A stretch of 49,934 bases of DNA from contig JAUNTY010000016.1 of assembly GCA_030538415.1 (NCBI GenBank), forward strand, positions 1 to 49,934, read 5' to 3'. Positions within the stretch are counted from its first letter, which is position 1. Each line of letters begins with the position of its first letter. Under the pieces are notes generated by a model that saw only the letters and a list, made by a program, of their open reading frames with translations, ran no database searches and was not told where the DNA came from. A program made the position numbers and the translations under genes. Of the stretch, positions 34,129-43,424 are shown piece after piece. The stretch is from Neisseria sp. (GTDB lineage Bacteria; Pseudomonadota; Gammaproteobacteria; Burkholderiales; Neisseriaceae).

Positions 34129-36372
34129 ATGATGAACGCGCATCCGCTTGAAAGCCTGTTTACCCCGCAGCACATCATCGTTGTCGGCGCCAGCGAACGC
34201 CCCGGCAGCTTGGGAGAATCGGTGTTGACCGCCTTGCTCCACGCGCCTTTTCAGGGCAGGATTACGCTGGTCAACCTGCGCCACAAAAACGTAGGCGGCC
34301 TGAAAGCCTGGCCCAACATCAACCGCATTACCGAGCCAGCCGATATCGCCCTGATTCTGACGCCGCCGCCAAGTTATGAAAACCTGTTCAAAGCCTGCCA
34401 TAAAAAGCAGATTCCCCACATTGTGCTGGTTCAGGACTGGGAAAACCAAAGCGAAGAAGCGCTGGCCCAGACCCAAACCGCGCTGCAAAAAAGCCGCCGC
34501 CTGGGGCTGAACATCACCGCCTGCACCCCGGCAGCAATACAGATGCCGGCTTCAGGGCTGAACACGGGTATTTATCCGCTCTACCCGACCGTCGGCAACG
34601 TGGCCGTTATCAGTTGGCACGCCGCCGCCAGCGCAGGCGTTACGTCCATCCTTCACCGCGCCAAACTCGGTATTTCACGCCACATCAGCCTGCATCCCCG
34701 CCTTGGCAACACCTGCTCCGCCGCACTGCTGGACTGCTTCGAACAAGATCCGGCCACCCGGCTGGTGGTGCTCGAATACAACCCCCAAGAGCCTTTGCGC
34801 GACCTTTTCAGCGCCATCCGCCACATATCGCGGCAAAAATCCGTCATCCTGCACTGCACCCATCACACGGACATCGAAGAACAAGCTGTTTTACGCCATC
34901 TTTCGCGCTACTGCAGCTTCATTCCCACCTTTACGCCCGACGAGCTGTTGGCCGCCGTTCACGCACTTTCCTGCGGCAAAAAAGACGCCAAAAAGCTGCA
35001 CGTCATCGCCAACACGCCTTGCGACTGGTTGCACGCACAGGCAGAAAATATGGGAATCACCCTGCAGATGGCCGCGCGCCATCCCAGGCCGTCTGAAAAC
35101 CACAACGGCTATATCGGCAGCAACCCCGGCACCCTCCACTATCGCAGCCTTGCCGACCAAAACCTGCAAAGCAGCCACAGCGAAGCACTGTTGGCCATTG
35201 TGGTGCCCACTGCCGGGCGCAATGAAGCCGACATCACCCACAGCCTCCGTCAACTGCAGCAACAACACCACAAACCGCTGTTTATCAGCAGTCCCCTTTC
35301 AGACGGCCTCTTGCAATTCCGCAACACCCAGCAAGCACTGCGCGCCTATTATTACCTGCACCACAATCACGAGCTGAAACGGCTGCGCATCGAAACTGCC
35401 AAACCCCTGCCCGCCTATCTGAAAACCCCCGACCCGGCAAGCGTCAAAACACACCTGCACGATAACGCCGCACTGCTGCAGGTGCTCCACCTTGCAGAGC
35501 CGCACAACCCGCACCTCAATCCGGATATGACGCTGCATTTTCACCGCCACCCGCGCTACGGTGCGGTATTGTCTGCCCACCATCCCGCCCGCAACATGGC
35601 CTTGCTGCCCCCTTTCAACACTTTGCAGGCCGACCGGCTGATACAGCAATTCAACCTCAAGCGCCAGCAAAAAACCGTTTACCAATTGCTACACAGCCTC
35701 AATACCGTGGTCACCGACATCCCGCAAATTGCCTCGCTCAGCATCAATTTTGCCATTCCGTCAGCCGACATAGACACCACCCCGACCGACACAGAAACCA
35801 CCACCGCCAATATCCGTGCAGCCTATCCAGCGGCAGACGCCCCCGCTTTCACCCTCAAAAACGGCCAAACCGCCACCATCCGCCCCCTGAAGCCGGAAGA
35901 TGCGGAAGCCGAACAGCGATTCGTGCAAAACCTGTCCGACAAAAGCCGCCAAAGCCGCTTCATGGCACACATCAAAGAACTCAGCCAAAGCACACTGGCC
36001 AGCTTCTGCAACCTCGACTACCACCGCGAAGGCGCATTTGCCGCCGTGGCCGACGACGGCACGCTGCTCGGTGTCAGCCGCTTCAGCTGCGCGCAATACC
36101 CGGCGTCTTGCGAATTCGGCATCAGCGTAGCGGAAAACATGCACGGCCAAGGGCTGGCCTTGCGCCTGATGCAGGAAATCATCATATTGTCCCGCAGGCA
36201 AGGCTATGCCAGCATGACCGCCGAAATCTTCAAAACCAATTCAGCCATGCTGAAACTGGCCGAAAAACTGGGCTTTGCCATTTCGCCCTCCCTTCATGAC
36301 AACGAATTGTGCGAGGCCGTTCTAGACCTTTCAGGGCAGACAAACAACAACAAACGTAAAACCGGACAATAA
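34129..36372 (+). CDS. PatZ-like acyl-CoA synthetase / GNAT acetyltransferase fusion, reduced
   Basis: 747-residue protein related to E. coli PatZ (Pka, 886 residues), a protein lysine acetyltransferase. The N-terminal CoA-binding domain starts at residue 5 with [16 protein letters not shown]. Two succinyl-CoA-ligase-like flavodoxin domains follow to about residue 420. The ATP-grasp region is shortened: only the C-terminal lobe seems present ([13 protein letters not shown] to IPQIASLSI, about 480-560), and the N-terminal ATP-binding lobe, some 130 residues in PatZ, is missing. The C-terminal GNAT domain (about 585-735) has the acetyl-CoA loop [13 protein letters not shown]. It may have acetyltransferase but no ligase activity; this is inference. 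AGGGAG precedes ATG 34129 (a second ATG follows). Two DUS are read in frame. Confidence 0.85.
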   Translation: MMNAHPLESLFTPQHIIVVGASERPGSLGESVLTALLHAPFQGRITLVNLRHKNVGGLKAWPNINRITEPADIALILTPPPSYENLFKACHKKQIPHIVLVQDWENQSEEALAQTQTALQKSRRLGLNITACTPAAIQMPASGLNTGIYPLYPTVGNVAVISWHAAASAGVTSILHRAKLGISRHISLHPRLGNTCSAALLDCFEQDPATRLVVLEYNPQEPLRDLFSAIRHISRQKSVILHCTHHTDIEEQAVLRHLSRYCSFIPTFTPDELLAAVHALSCGKKDAKKLHVIANTPCDWLHAQAENMGITLQMAARHPRPSENHNGYIGSNPGTLHYRSLADQNLQSSHSEALLAIVVPTAGRNEADITHSLRQLQQQHHKPLFISSPLSDGLLQFRNTQQALRAYYYLHHNHELKRLRIETAKPLPAYLKTPDPASVKTHLHDNAALLQVLHLAEPHNPHLNPDMTLHFHRHPRYGAVLSAHHPARNMALLPPFNTLQADRLIQQFNLKRQQKTVYQLLHSLNTVVTDIPQIASLSINFAIPSADIDTTPTDTETTTANIRAAYPAADAPAFTLKNGQTATIRPLKPEDAEAEQRFVQNLSDKSRQSRFMAHIKELSQSTLASFCNLDYHREGAFAAVADDGTLLGVSRFSCAQYPASCEFGISVAENMHGQGLALRLMQEIIILSRRQGYASMTAEIFKTNSAMLKLAEKLGFAISPSLHDNELCEAVLDLSGQTNNNKRKTGQ

Positions 36373-36376
36373 ATAC

Positions 36377-36406
36377 TTGCACAGAAACCATAAATTGTCC
36401 TAAAAT
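36377..36406 (+). promoter_or_regulatory. Candidate sigma-70 promoter of the rpsP operon
   Basis: TTGCAC (36377-36382) and TAAAAT (36401-36406) with an 18-base spacer, giving a leader of about 37 bases before rpsP. It begins just after the PatZ-like gene stop, so the ribosomal operon has its own promoter. Confidence 0.6.
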
Positions 36407-36449
36407 TAGCGGTTTTCCATATACCCCGATTTTCACAGAAGGAATCAAC

Positions 36450-36698
36450 ATGGTAGTTATCCGTTTAGCCCGTGGTGGCTCTAAACACCGTCCGTTTTAC
36501 AACGTTGTGGTTGCCGACTCCCGCAACCGCCGCGATGGCCGCTTTATCGAGCGCGTAGGCTTCTACAACCCCGTTGCCAACGAAAAACAAGAGCGCGTAC
36601 GCCTGAACGCAGAGCGTCTGAACCACTGGGTAGCCCAAGGCGCCCAACTGAGCGATGCCGTAGCCAAACTGGTCAAAGATCAAAAAGCGGCTGCCTGA
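36450..36698 (+). CDS. rpsP: 30S ribosomal protein S16
   Basis: Small-subunit ribosomal protein; 82 residues. It begins [20 protein letters not shown] and contains [19 protein letters not shown], both universal to S16. GAAGGAA lies before the ATG. First gene of rpsP-rimM-trmD-rplS. Confidence 0.98.
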   Translation: MVVIRLARGGSKHRPFYNVVVADSRNRRDGRFIERVGFYNPVANEKQERVRLNAERLNHWVAQGAQLSDAVAKLVKDQKAAA

Positions 36699-36718
36699 TT
36701 CAAGAAATACCGACTGCC

Positions 36719-37228
36719 ATGACCGACACTCAACAACGGGTAGCCATGGGCTACATCAAAGGCGTATTCGGCGTCAAAGGCTGGCTCAAAATTGCCGCCG
36801 GCACCGAATACACAGACAGCCTGCTGGACTACCCCGAGTGGCAGTTAACCAAAGACGGCCACACCCTGACCGTAACCCTCGAAAGCGGCAAAACCGCCAA
36901 CGGCGAGCTGCAAGTCAAATTTGAGGGCATTGATGACCGCGACGGCGCTTTCGTCCTGCGCGGCTACACCATCGAAATTCCCCGCGAAGCCTTTCCACCT
37001 GCCGAAGAAGACGAATATTACTGGGCAGACCTGATTGACATGACAGTCATCAACCGGGAAGGCATTGAATTGGGCAAAGTAACCAAACTGATGGAAACCG
37101 GCGCACACGATGTATTGGTGGTCAGCGGCGAATACGGCCAAAAGCTGATTCCGTTTGTATCCCACTACATTGACCGGGTCGACGCCGACAGCCGCACCAT
37201 TACCGCCGACTGGGGCATGGATTACTGA
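36719..37228 (+). CDS. rimM: 16S rRNA processing protein RimM
   Basis: Assembly factor that acts on the 30S head, binding S19. 169 residues. The N-terminal beta-barrel domain starts [16 protein letters not shown] and the C-terminal PRC-barrel contains [10 protein letters not shown] and [17 protein letters not shown]. It lies 20 bases after rpsP, and its TGA overlaps the trmD ATG by one base (TGATG). Confidence 0.97.
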   Translation: MTDTQQRVAMGYIKGVFGVKGWLKIAAGTEYTDSLLDYPEWQLTKDGHTLTVTLESGKTANGELQVKFEGIDDRDGAFVLRGYTIEIPREAFPPAEEDEYYWADLIDMTVINREGIELGKVTKLMETGAHDVLVVSGEYGQKLIPFVSHYIDRVDADSRTITADWGMDY

Positions 37229-37980
37229 TGCGGATTCAGGCCATCACCCTGTTTCCGGAAATGTTTGCCGGCATTACCGAACACGGCGTTACCGGTCGGG
37301 CGCTCAAGCAGGGGGCATGGCACTTTGATGCCGTCAATCCGCGCCGGTTTGCCGACAACAAGCTCGGTTACATCGATGACCGCCCTTTCGGCGGCGGCCC
37401 CGGCATGATCATGATGGCGCCGCCGCTGCAAGCGGCCATTGATGCAGCCCGCCAAAATCTTCAGGGCAGCGGCAAAGTCATTTATCTCAGCCCCCAGGGG
37501 CAACCGCTCACCCACGACAAAGTGTGCGAGCTGGCCAAACTGGATAACCTGATATTGCTTTGCGGACGCTACGAAGGTGTGGACGAACGCCTGCTCCACA
37601 GCAGCGTAGACGAAGAAATCAGCATCGGCGATTTTGTGGTATCCGGCGGCGAGCTGCCCGCCATGATGCTGATGGATGCCGTATTAAGGCTGATTCCCGG
37701 CGTATTGGGCGACATGCGTTCGGCCGAGCAGGACTCATTTGCCGACGGCCTGCTGGACTGCCCCCACTATACCCGGCCGACAGAATTTCAGGGCATGGCC
37801 GTTCCCGACGTTTTGCGTTCGGGCAACCATGGCCTGATTGCAGAGTGGCGGTTGAAACAATCGCTACAACGCACTTTAGCGCGCAGACCCGATTTACTGG
37901 AAAAGCGTAATCTGACCCCACAGGAATCCAGGCTCTTGCAGGAAATCCGGCAAGAGGAACGGGAATCCCATTATAACTAG
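37228..37980 (+). CDS. trmD: tRNA (guanine-N1)-methyltransferase
   Basis: SAM-dependent enzyme making m1G37 in tRNAs, preventing frameshifting. 250 residues. SPOUT trefoil-knot motifs include [14 protein letters not shown] and [32 protein letters not shown] is the substrate loop. C-terminal domain with [20 protein letters not shown]. Start overlaps the rimM stop. Confidence 0.98.
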   Translation: MRIQAITLFPEMFAGITEHGVTGRALKQGAWHFDAVNPRRFADNKLGYIDDRPFGGGPGMIMMAPPLQAAIDAARQNLQGSGKVIYLSPQGQPLTHDKVCELAKLDNLILLCGRYEGVDERLLHSSVDEEISIGDFVVSGGELPAMMLMDAVLRLIPGVLGDMRSAEQDSFADGLLDCPHYTRPTEFQGMAVPDVLRSGNHGLIAEWRLKQSLQRTLARRPDLLEKRNLTPQESRLLQEIRQEERESHYN

Positions 37981-37988
37981 GACCAAAA

Positions 37989-38354
37989 ATGAACCTGATT
38001 CAACAATTAGAGCAAGAAGAAATCGCTCGCCTGAACAAAGAAATCCCCGAATTCGCTCCGGGCGACACCGTTGTGGTATCCGTGCGCGTAGTAGAGGGCA
38101 CCCGCAGCCGTCTGCAGGCTTACGAAGGCGTGGTCATCGCCCGCCGTAACCGCGGCCTGAACAGCAACTTCATCGTTCGCAAGATTTCCAACGGCGAAGG
38201 CGTTGAGCGTACTTTCCAACTCTACTCTCCCAACGTAGAAAAAATCGAAGTCAAACGCCGCGGTGACGTGCGTCGCGCCAAATTGTACTACCTGCGCGGC
38301 CTGACCGGTAAAGCTGCCCGCATCAAAGAAAAACTGCCGGCACGCAAAGGCTGA
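37989..38354 (+). CDS. rplS: 50S ribosomal protein L19
   Basis: Large-subunit protein at the subunit interface. 121 residues; begins [11 protein letters not shown] and contains [20 protein letters not shown] and [20 protein letters not shown], the L19 hallmarks. CTAGGAC overlapping the trmD stop is the ribosome site. Last gene of the operon, followed by a strong terminator. Confidence 0.98.
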   Translation: MNLIQQLEQEEIARLNKEIPEFAPGDTVVVSVRVVEGTRSRLQAYEGVVIARRNRGLNSNFIVRKISNGEGVERTFQLYSPNVEKIEVKRRGDVRRAKLYYLRGLTGKAARIKEKLPARKG

Positions 38355-38380
38355 TTTTCAATCAAACATTCGTTTTCCCA

Positions 38381-38405
38381 TACCCGCTCCCGAGCGGGTA
38401 TTTTT
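38381..38405 (+). terminator. Rho-independent terminator of the rpsP operon
   Basis: TACCCGCTC and GAGCGGGTA form a 9-bp stem around CC and are followed by TTTTT. Unlike most hairpins in this window, it contains no DUS. Confidence 0.95.
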
Positions 38406-38431
38406 ATGCCCGGCAATCAATAAATAACCAA

Positions 38432-38543
38432 TACAGTCGGAGAAATTACAGAGGGAAAACTTACTCTAATACAAGGCAGCAAGCCGCAGACAGTACGACA
38501 AGGCGGGTCAACGCCGTAGCAGAAACTGATTTCTTCGACTATA
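38432..38543. repeat. Correia-type element (CREE-like)
   Basis: The left end is imperfect (TACAGTCGGAGAAAT); the right end TTTCTTCGACTATA is intact. The middle lacks the ATAGTACGG segment but has a different insertion near the left end (GAGGGAAAAC). A decayed copy. Confidence 0.75.
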
Positions 38544-38610
38544 CAGCCCAACCAGCAGAGGTGGCAGCTTATCTTACCTGCTCATCCAAAAAGCAACCTT
38601 TCAGACGGCC

Positions 38611-39930
38611 TCAAAACAGCCACTGCGACACCACATAAATCACCAACCCGACCAAGCCGCCCACCAGCGTGCCGTTGATGCGGATAAACTGCAAATCCTT
38701 GCCCACGCTCAACTCGAGTTTTTCCACCATCTGGCCGCTGTCCCAGCCTTTTACCTTATCAGATACAAAAAGTGCCGCGCGATCTTTGTATTTCATCACG
38801 AAATCACGCACCATCAGCGACAGCCGCACGTCCATACGCCGCATAAACTGCGGATATTCGCTTGCCTGCTTGAGCATGTGATCCAGCAATTTATCCAACT
38901 GCGCCAGCCAGAGCGAATCGCTTTTTTGCACGTCGGCAACCGTCCACAGTTGCAGGCTTTTCCAGCCGCGCGCCAATGTTTCCTGCACGGCAGGCGATTG
39001 CGCCAGCCGCATCTTGCCCTGCTCCAGCCGCTTGTGCCACAGGCGCGAGTGCTGCAAGGCGTCGACAACACGGTCGAACTGCTCGTCAAAACCCGCCCGC
39101 AGGCGGTGCTCCGGCTCGTTCAACGCCGCCGCCAGATAGCTGTCGGCCCAATCCAGCGCTTTGGCGGCCACCCAACCGTCTACCCGGTCAACCAGCGTGC
39201 CTTTGAGCGAAGCCTTGATTTTATCCCAGGCGCTGGGCGCATCGCTTTCGATGCGCGCCGCCCATTCGTGCAGGTTTTGCTCCAGCATCACCCGGGTATC
39301 CGGGTCTTGCAGCCAACGGCGCAACTGCTTTATCGAAGCCAGCAGCAAGGTTTCGTGCAAGCCCTGAGATTTTAAGACCATCATGCCGTTGGCCAGCGTT
39401 TTGCCGATTTTGTCGCCGCTGTATTGCTCGGCCAGCATCAGGCTGCCGAAACGCGCCGCCTGCCCGGGCTTGGCCACATTCAGCAAAACCGGCAGCTGCT
39501 GCGCCAGCCACGGTAGCCAACGCTCGCGCATTCCATCACCGGCCAGCCAGTTGAGCAACTTCTCGCTCGGCGCGGCCTGATACACGCGCAGCGCAATCGG
39601 CCTGCCCTGCAAAAAGTTGTTTTCGATAAAGCGCCCCAGCTCATCGGCAATGCGGTGCTGGTTGCGCGGCAGAATGGCGGTGTGCGGAATCGGCAGCCCC
39701 AGCGGGCGGCGGAAGAGCGCGGTTACGGCAAACCAATCGGCCAGCGCGCCCACCATCGCCGCTTCGGAAAAAGCCTTCAGATAACCGAGCGCCGGATATT
39801 GGCGCACATACAGCGCCGACACCACAAACAATGCGCAGGCCAGCAACAACAGCCCGGTGGCAAGGCGGCGTCCTTTCTTCAAACGCGCGCGCGCAGCCTT
39901 GGTGCGCGCTTCGACAGACAGGGTTTGCAT
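38611..39930 (-). CDS. DUF445 membrane protein (YjiN-like)
   Basis: 439 residues. Basic N-terminus, a membrane helix at about 24-45, the conserved start AFSEAAMVGALADWFAVTALFRRPLGLPIPHTAILPRNQ, a long helical middle, and a second membrane helix at the very C-terminus (LVGGLVGLVIYVVSQWLF). This is the DUF445 layout, with both ends in the membrane. Function unknown in the family. Single gene. The ATG at 39930 is preceded by AAAGAGAATAAAA, a weak site. Confidence 0.9.
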   Translation of the reverse strand: MQTLSVEARTKAARARLKKGRRLATGLLLLACALFVVSALYVRQYPALGYLKAFSEAAMVGALADWFAVTALFRRPLGLPIPHTAILPRNQHRIADELGRFIENNFLQGRPIALRVYQAAPSEKLLNWLAGDGMRERWLPWLAQQLPVLLNVAKPGQAARFGSLMLAEQYSGDKIGKTLANGMMVLKSQGLHETLLLASIKQLRRWLQDPDTRVMLEQNLHEWAARIESDAPSAWDKIKASLKGTLVDRVDGWVAAKALDWADSYLAAALNEPEHRLRAGFDEQFDRVVDALQHSRLWHKRLEQGKMRLAQSPAVQETLARGWKSLQLWTVADVQKSDSLWLAQLDKLLDHMLKQASEYPQFMRRMDVRLSLMVRDFVMKYKDRAALFVSDKVKGWDSGQMVEKLELSVGKDLQFIRINGTLVGGLVGLVIYVVSQWLF

Positions 39931-40044
39931 TTTTATTCTCTTTTTTTATCTTGTTTCCGATTATACTCCGCCATCTGCCACAACTAAAATGCCTATTTTT
40001 TAGGCAAAATAAAATTGCCGTTTAAAAATACCGTTTTAGCCGCC

Positions 40045-40053
40045 TTATCCACA
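40045..40053 (+). promoter_or_regulatory. Perfect DnaA-box 9-mer
   Basis: TTATCCACA in AT-rich intergenic DNA. A second exact copy lies 110 bases away in the same orientation. Confidence 0.45.
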
Positions 40054-40154
40054 AACCATACACATGACAACGAACAACCGAAGGGGGTTGTTTTTTATTT
40101 GCCTAAAATTCAGGCAAACCGGATTTTCTGTTTGCGTTCAAATAAAAAGCAGGG

Positions 40155-40163
40155 TTATCCACA
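40155..40163 (+). promoter_or_regulatory. Perfect DnaA-box 9-mer
   Basis: TTATCCACA, same orientation as the box at 40045. Confidence 0.45.
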
Positions 40164-40297
40164 GGCTGCTCACAACAACATCCCTGTTTCCTGTGCATGA
40201 TTCAGACGGCCTGCACGTAAAATACCAGAGCATTTCAAATTGCCGCGCGGGTGTGAATTCGCTAAGATAAAATTTCTTTCCCCTCTCTTAACCCGTC

Positions 40298-41413
40298 ATG
40301 CCCGAGCTCACCACCGGCGACTGGCTTTTGCTTGCGCTGCTCTCCCTGCCGATTATCGCCACGCTGCTGCCGCTGATTAACCACGATCATTGGGTGTTTC
40401 GCGTGTTTGACTTCCCGCGCCTGCAAATCGCCGCCGTCAGCCTGCTTTGCGTGGCGCTCAATCATCTTTTCCAGCAAAACGAAAACTGGCTGTTTACCCT
40501 CTTCGAAATCCTCAATTTCGCCTGTTTTATCTACCAGCTGAAAGAAATCTCCGCCTACACGCGGCTTGCCAAACCCGAAGTGTTGCAATATCGCGGCGAA
40601 GACAACGGCAACACCATCTCTCTGCTCACCTGCAATGTGCTCACGCCCAACCGCCGTGCCGACCTGCTGCTTGAAGCTGTGCGCAGGCAGCAGCCCGACA
40701 TCGTGCTCACTCTGGAAAGCGACGAGTGGTGGGAAGCCCGATTGTCGCCCCTGGAAACCGAAATGGATTACGGCTACACCGTCAAAGTGCCGCTCGACAA
40801 TCTCTACGGCATGCACCTCTACAGCCGTCTGAAACTGCGCAACGCCGAAGTACGCCACTGGGTAGAAGAAAATATTCCCTCCATCACCGCCGAGCTGCAG
40901 CTGCGCTCGGGTGTGTGGATTCACATTTACTGCCTGCACCCGATGCCGCCCAGCCCCACCGAAGCCGACACCGCTACCGGCCGCGATGCCGAATTGCTGT
41001 TGGTGGGCAAGGAAATCGAGCAGCACGATTATCCGGTATTGGTATTCGGCGACCTCAACGACGTGGCCTGGTCGCGTACTTCACGACTGTTCCAACAAAT
41101 CAGCGGCCTGCTCGACCCGCGCAAAGGCCGCAGCCTCTACAACACTTTCCATGCCAAATACCCGTTTTTGCGCTGGCCGCTCGACCATATTTTCCACAGC
41201 AACGATTTTCTGGTCAGCGACATCAAAGTATTGAAGGGCGTCGGCTCCGACCACTTTCCGGTATACGGCAAATTCCAATATTCGCCCGCCGCCGAAACGC
41301 TGCAGCAAGAAAGCGAGGCCGATGCGGATGAAAAACAGGAAGCGCGTGAGAAAATTGCCGAGGCCGAGCCGATTAAAGAAGTGGTAGACGAAAAATACAG
41401 CCAACCCAAATAG
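40298..41413 (+). CDS. Endonuclease/exonuclease/phosphatase-family membrane protein
   Basis: 371 residues. Three hydrophobic segments lie in the first 95 residues. The EEP-fold catalytic domain (about 105-330) has SLLTCNVL, LTLESDEWW (the metal-binding Glu position), GDLNDVAWSRTSR, PLDHIFHS and the C-terminal GSDHFPVYG, the standard catalytic motifs. A charged Glu/Lys-rich tail follows. Such proteins may act as nucleases or phospholipid/phosphatase enzymes; a phosphodiesterase acting near the membrane is likely, but the substrate is unknown. A DUS hairpin follows the stop. Confidence 0.9.
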   Translation: MPELTTGDWLLLALLSLPIIATLLPLINHDHWVFRVFDFPRLQIAAVSLLCVALNHLFQQNENWLFTLFEILNFACFIYQLKEISAYTRLAKPEVLQYRGEDNGNTISLLTCNVLTPNRRADLLLEAVRRQQPDIVLTLESDEWWEARLSPLETEMDYGYTVKVPLDNLYGMHLYSRLKLRNAEVRHWVEENIPSITAELQLRSGVWIHIYCLHPMPPSPTEADTATGRDAELLLVGKEIEQHDYPVLVFGDLNDVAWSRTSRLFQQISGLLDPRKGRSLYNTFHAKYPFLRWPLDHIFHSNDFLVSDIKVLKGVGSDHFPVYGKFQYSPAAETLQQESEADADEKQEAREKIAEAEPIKEVVDEKYSQPK

Positions 41414-41425
41414 AGAGCATTAATA

Positions 41426-41463
41426 AAGGCCGTCTGAATGGTTTAAATCATTCAGACGGCCTT
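41426..41463 (+). terminator. DUS inverted-pair terminator
   Basis: AAGGCCGTCTGAATG and CATTCAGACGGCCTT around GTTTAAAT, followed by TTA. It lies 13 bases after the EEP-family gene. Confidence 0.9.
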
Positions 41464-41604
41464 TTACCCAAAACCTGAAGCCTTTAATTTCCCCGCCCCG
41501 TCGCACCCGCGCAGGCGGGTGCCTAGTCTAAAGCACAGCTTCAGCTTCAGCTTAAACTTACTCAGTCTCGGGAATAAACAACCTTATGATTCTCATTCGG
41601 TTTT

Positions 41605-41712
41605 TATAGTCGGAGAAATTAGATTCTGATGCAAGGCGGCGAGCCGCAGACAGTACAGATAGTACGACAAGGCGAGCCAACGCCGTAGCAGAAACTCATT
41701 TCTTCGACTATA
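41605..41712. repeat. Correia-type element (CREE-like)
   Basis: Intact 108-bp copy from TATAGTCGGAGAAATTAG to TCATTTCTTCGACTATA with core GCAGACAGTACAGATAGTACG. Confidence 0.9.
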
Positions 41713-41724
41713 GAATCAAAAAAA

Positions 41725-41805
41725 TGGCAGACAAGCAAAGCTACGCTTTGCACTGGGCACCCGCCTGCGCGGGTGCGACGGGAGGGGGAATTTTGCAAAG
41801 GTTTC
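41725..41805. repeat. GC-rich palindromic repeat
   Basis: Contains GCACCCGCCTGCGCGGGTGC and the small hairpin GCAAAGCTACGCTTTGC, and ends GAATTTTGCAAAGG. Related copies, some in the other orientation, lie at about 14318-14400, 33365-33440 and 41480-41540. Its end resembles the terminus of the 197-bp MITE (GACCTTTGCAAAAT), so the two families may share a transposase. Confidence 0.65.
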
Positions 41806-41841
41806 AGGCCGTCTGAATGGTGCAAACCATTCAGACGGCCT
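41806..41841 (-). terminator. DUS inverted-pair terminator
   Basis: AGGCCGTCTGAATGG and CCATTCAGACGGCCT around TGCAAA. It lies about 50 bases beyond the end of the TPM gene pair on the minus strand. Confidence 0.85.
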
Positions 41842-41890
41842 TTTATCAAAAACCGGTAACGATGAAGCTTTTCAGACGGCCTTCAAATGA

Positions 41891-42403
41891 TTAGCGCAAA
41901 ATCACATCATTCGGCAATTCGTCGAAAGCCGCGGCTTCCTTGCGCGGGAAGTGCGCGGTCAGAATGCCGCCCACTTCTTGCAAACCGCGCTCCAGCCCGG
42001 CCACAAAAGCTTCGCGCTTGAAATCATCGAGCATGGTTTGGCACACATGGCGCCATTCCTCTTCGCCCACTTTGGCCGAAATACCGCGGTCGGCCACGAT
42101 TTCGACGGCATGGTCGGCAAACGACACATACACCAGCACGCCGCTGTTGCGCTCGGTATCCCACACGCCCAATTCGCCGAACCATTGCCAGGCGCGGGTG
42201 CGGGTATCGAGGCCGTTCAACACGGCTTCGCTGCTGTAGCGCGATTCGATGACAAAGCGGATTTGGCCTTTGTGGTTTTGCTCCGACACACCGATATCAC
42301 GGCTGATGCGCTGCAAATCAGCAGTGGGGAAATAGCGCTCCACCCGCCAACGCGGATGCAGCCAGTGTTGCCATAATCGTTTGAACTTGTTTTTTTCTTG
42401 CAT
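41891..42403 (-). CDS. TPM-domain protein, short
   Basis: 170 residues from ATG 42403 (GGAGG six bases upstream; the TTG two codons earlier is not needed). A basic, aromatic N-terminus (KFKRLWQHWLHPRWRVERYFP) precedes a TPM domain with IRFVIESRYSS, WDTERNSGVLVYVSFADHAVEIVADRG and a C-terminal helical part. The TPM fold occurs in YgcG-type membrane proteins and in thylakoid phosphatase-like proteins; no signal peptide is visible here. Its start overlaps the stop of the upstream TPM gene (TAATG), so the two are translationally coupled. Confidence 0.9.
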   Translation of the reverse strand: MQEKNKFKRLWQHWLHPRWRVERYFPTADLQRISRDIGVSEQNHKGQIRFVIESRYSSEAVLNGLDTRTRAWQWFGELGVWDTERNSGVLVYVSFADHAVEIVADRGISAKVGEEEWRHVCQTMLDDFKREAFVAGLERGLQEVGGILTAHFPRKEAAAFDELPNDVILR

Positions 42404-43299
42404 TACCAACCTCCCGATGCACCGCCGCCGCCGAAGCCGCCGCCTCCGCCGCTAAATCCGCCTCCGCCACCAAAACCGCCGCCGCTGCTCCAGCCGCCAC
42501 CGCCTCGGGTACCGCCGAAGCCGCCGCCGCCCAAACCTCCGCCGCCGCCGGAAACAAACGCGCCGCTACCGAGAATAAAAGTCACCACCGTGCCGAGCAA
42601 GGCGGCAACCACGCCAATCGCCAAACCCCAGCCCAATACCATCACCACGCCAAACATGGCGCCGCCGGTAAAGAGGCTGCCCAGCGTGCGACCAAACACG
42701 GCTTTCAAAAACGCGCCGATGAAAAACGGCAGAAGCAGCAACATAAACCAACCGTCGCCGCCTTCGTCCTGATAGCCGCCGCTGGCATGCGCAGGCGCGG
42801 GCAAGGCTTCGCCGGCAATCAGTTTTTCAATCTGGCTTACCGCCGCATAAATGCCTTCGTCGGTTTTGCCTTGTTGCAAATACGGGCGCAATACGTCATC
42901 CAGAATACGCTTGGCGTAGACATCGGGAATCGCACCTTCCAGCCCGCGGCCTACCGCCAGATGGGTTTTGCGCTCGTCGCGCACCAGCAGCAGCAATACG
43001 CCGTCGCTGATGTCTTTGCGCCCGGGCTCCCATGTTTGCATCACGCGGGTGGCATAGTCAAATGGCGTTTCCGGCGCAATCGCGGGCACGGTAAGCACCA
43101 CAATCTGGCTGCCTTTTTCGCGGCTGTATTGGGTAAGGTGCGTATTGAGCTGCACGCGCGCTTCGGGCTGCATCATCTGCGCGCTGTCCATCACCGGCGC
43201 GGTCAGCGGCGGAATGGCGGCCAAATCGGCGGCAAACAGCCACATGCCGGTAAACAACATGGCCAAAAAAGCGCCGAAACGTTGGATATTCGATAACAT
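42403..43299 (-). CDS. TPM-domain membrane protein with Gly-rich tail (YgcG type)
   Basis: 298 residues. Signal peptide (1-28), TPM domain (about 30-165) with VMDSAQMM, GSQIVVLTVPAI and GVLLLLVRDERKTHLAVGRGLEGAIPD, two membrane segments (about 182-235), and a Gly/Phe/Ser tail of about 50 residues that is more than 70% Gly. The tail is a family trait, not a sequencing artefact. These proteins often accompany LemA, as here (lemA lies upstream with ynfA between). Role probably in envelope maintenance; mechanism unknown. Confidence 0.92.
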   Translation of the reverse strand: MLSNIQRFGAFLAMLFTGMWLFAADLAAIPPLTAPVMDSAQMMQPEARVQLNTHLTQYSREKGSQIVVLTVPAIAPETPFDYATRVMQTWEPGRKDISDGVLLLLVRDERKTHLAVGRGLEGAIPDVYAKRILDDVLRPYLQQGKTDEGIYAAVSQIEKLIAGEALPAPAHASGGYQDEGGDGWFMLLLLPFFIGAFLKAVFGRTLGSLFTGGAMFGVVMVLGWGLAIGVVAALLGTVVTFILGSGAFVSGGGGGLGGGGFGGTRGGGGWSSGGGFGGGGGFSGGGGGFGGGGASGGW

Positions 43300-43424
43300 G
43301 CGTTTCCTTGATGTTTTGGAAAATCGTGTTTCAAGCGGGCATCAAGCGCTTGAGGCCGTCTGAAACACCGGTAAGGGCTTTGAAACCTGAGTAACGGTTG
43401 TCAAACAAAAACCAGAATGCCGCA

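Larger units (their letters stand above)
39931..40297. other. AT-rich divergent region with two DnaA boxes
   Basis: The 367 bases between two divergent genes contain the two exact TTATCCACA boxes listed separately. An inverted pair of AGGCAAAATAAAA-type blocks (about 39998-40017 and 40089-40105) and a DUS near 40201 are also present. Promoters for both flanking genes must lie here. No gene seen. Confidence 0.55.
41414..41890. other. Convergent repeat-filled gap
   Basis: Two DUS terminators (41426-41463, 41806-41841) flank two inverted copies of a GC-rich palindromic repeat (about 41480-41540 and 41725-41805), which in turn flank a Correia-type element (41605-41712). No gene. Confidence 0.75.

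Noticed and set aside
42420-42560. Low-complexity GCC/CCG-rich run as a possible sequence artefact or structural DNA element
   Set aside because: It is the antisense of the Gly-rich tail of the YgcG-type TPM protein, a known feature of that family.
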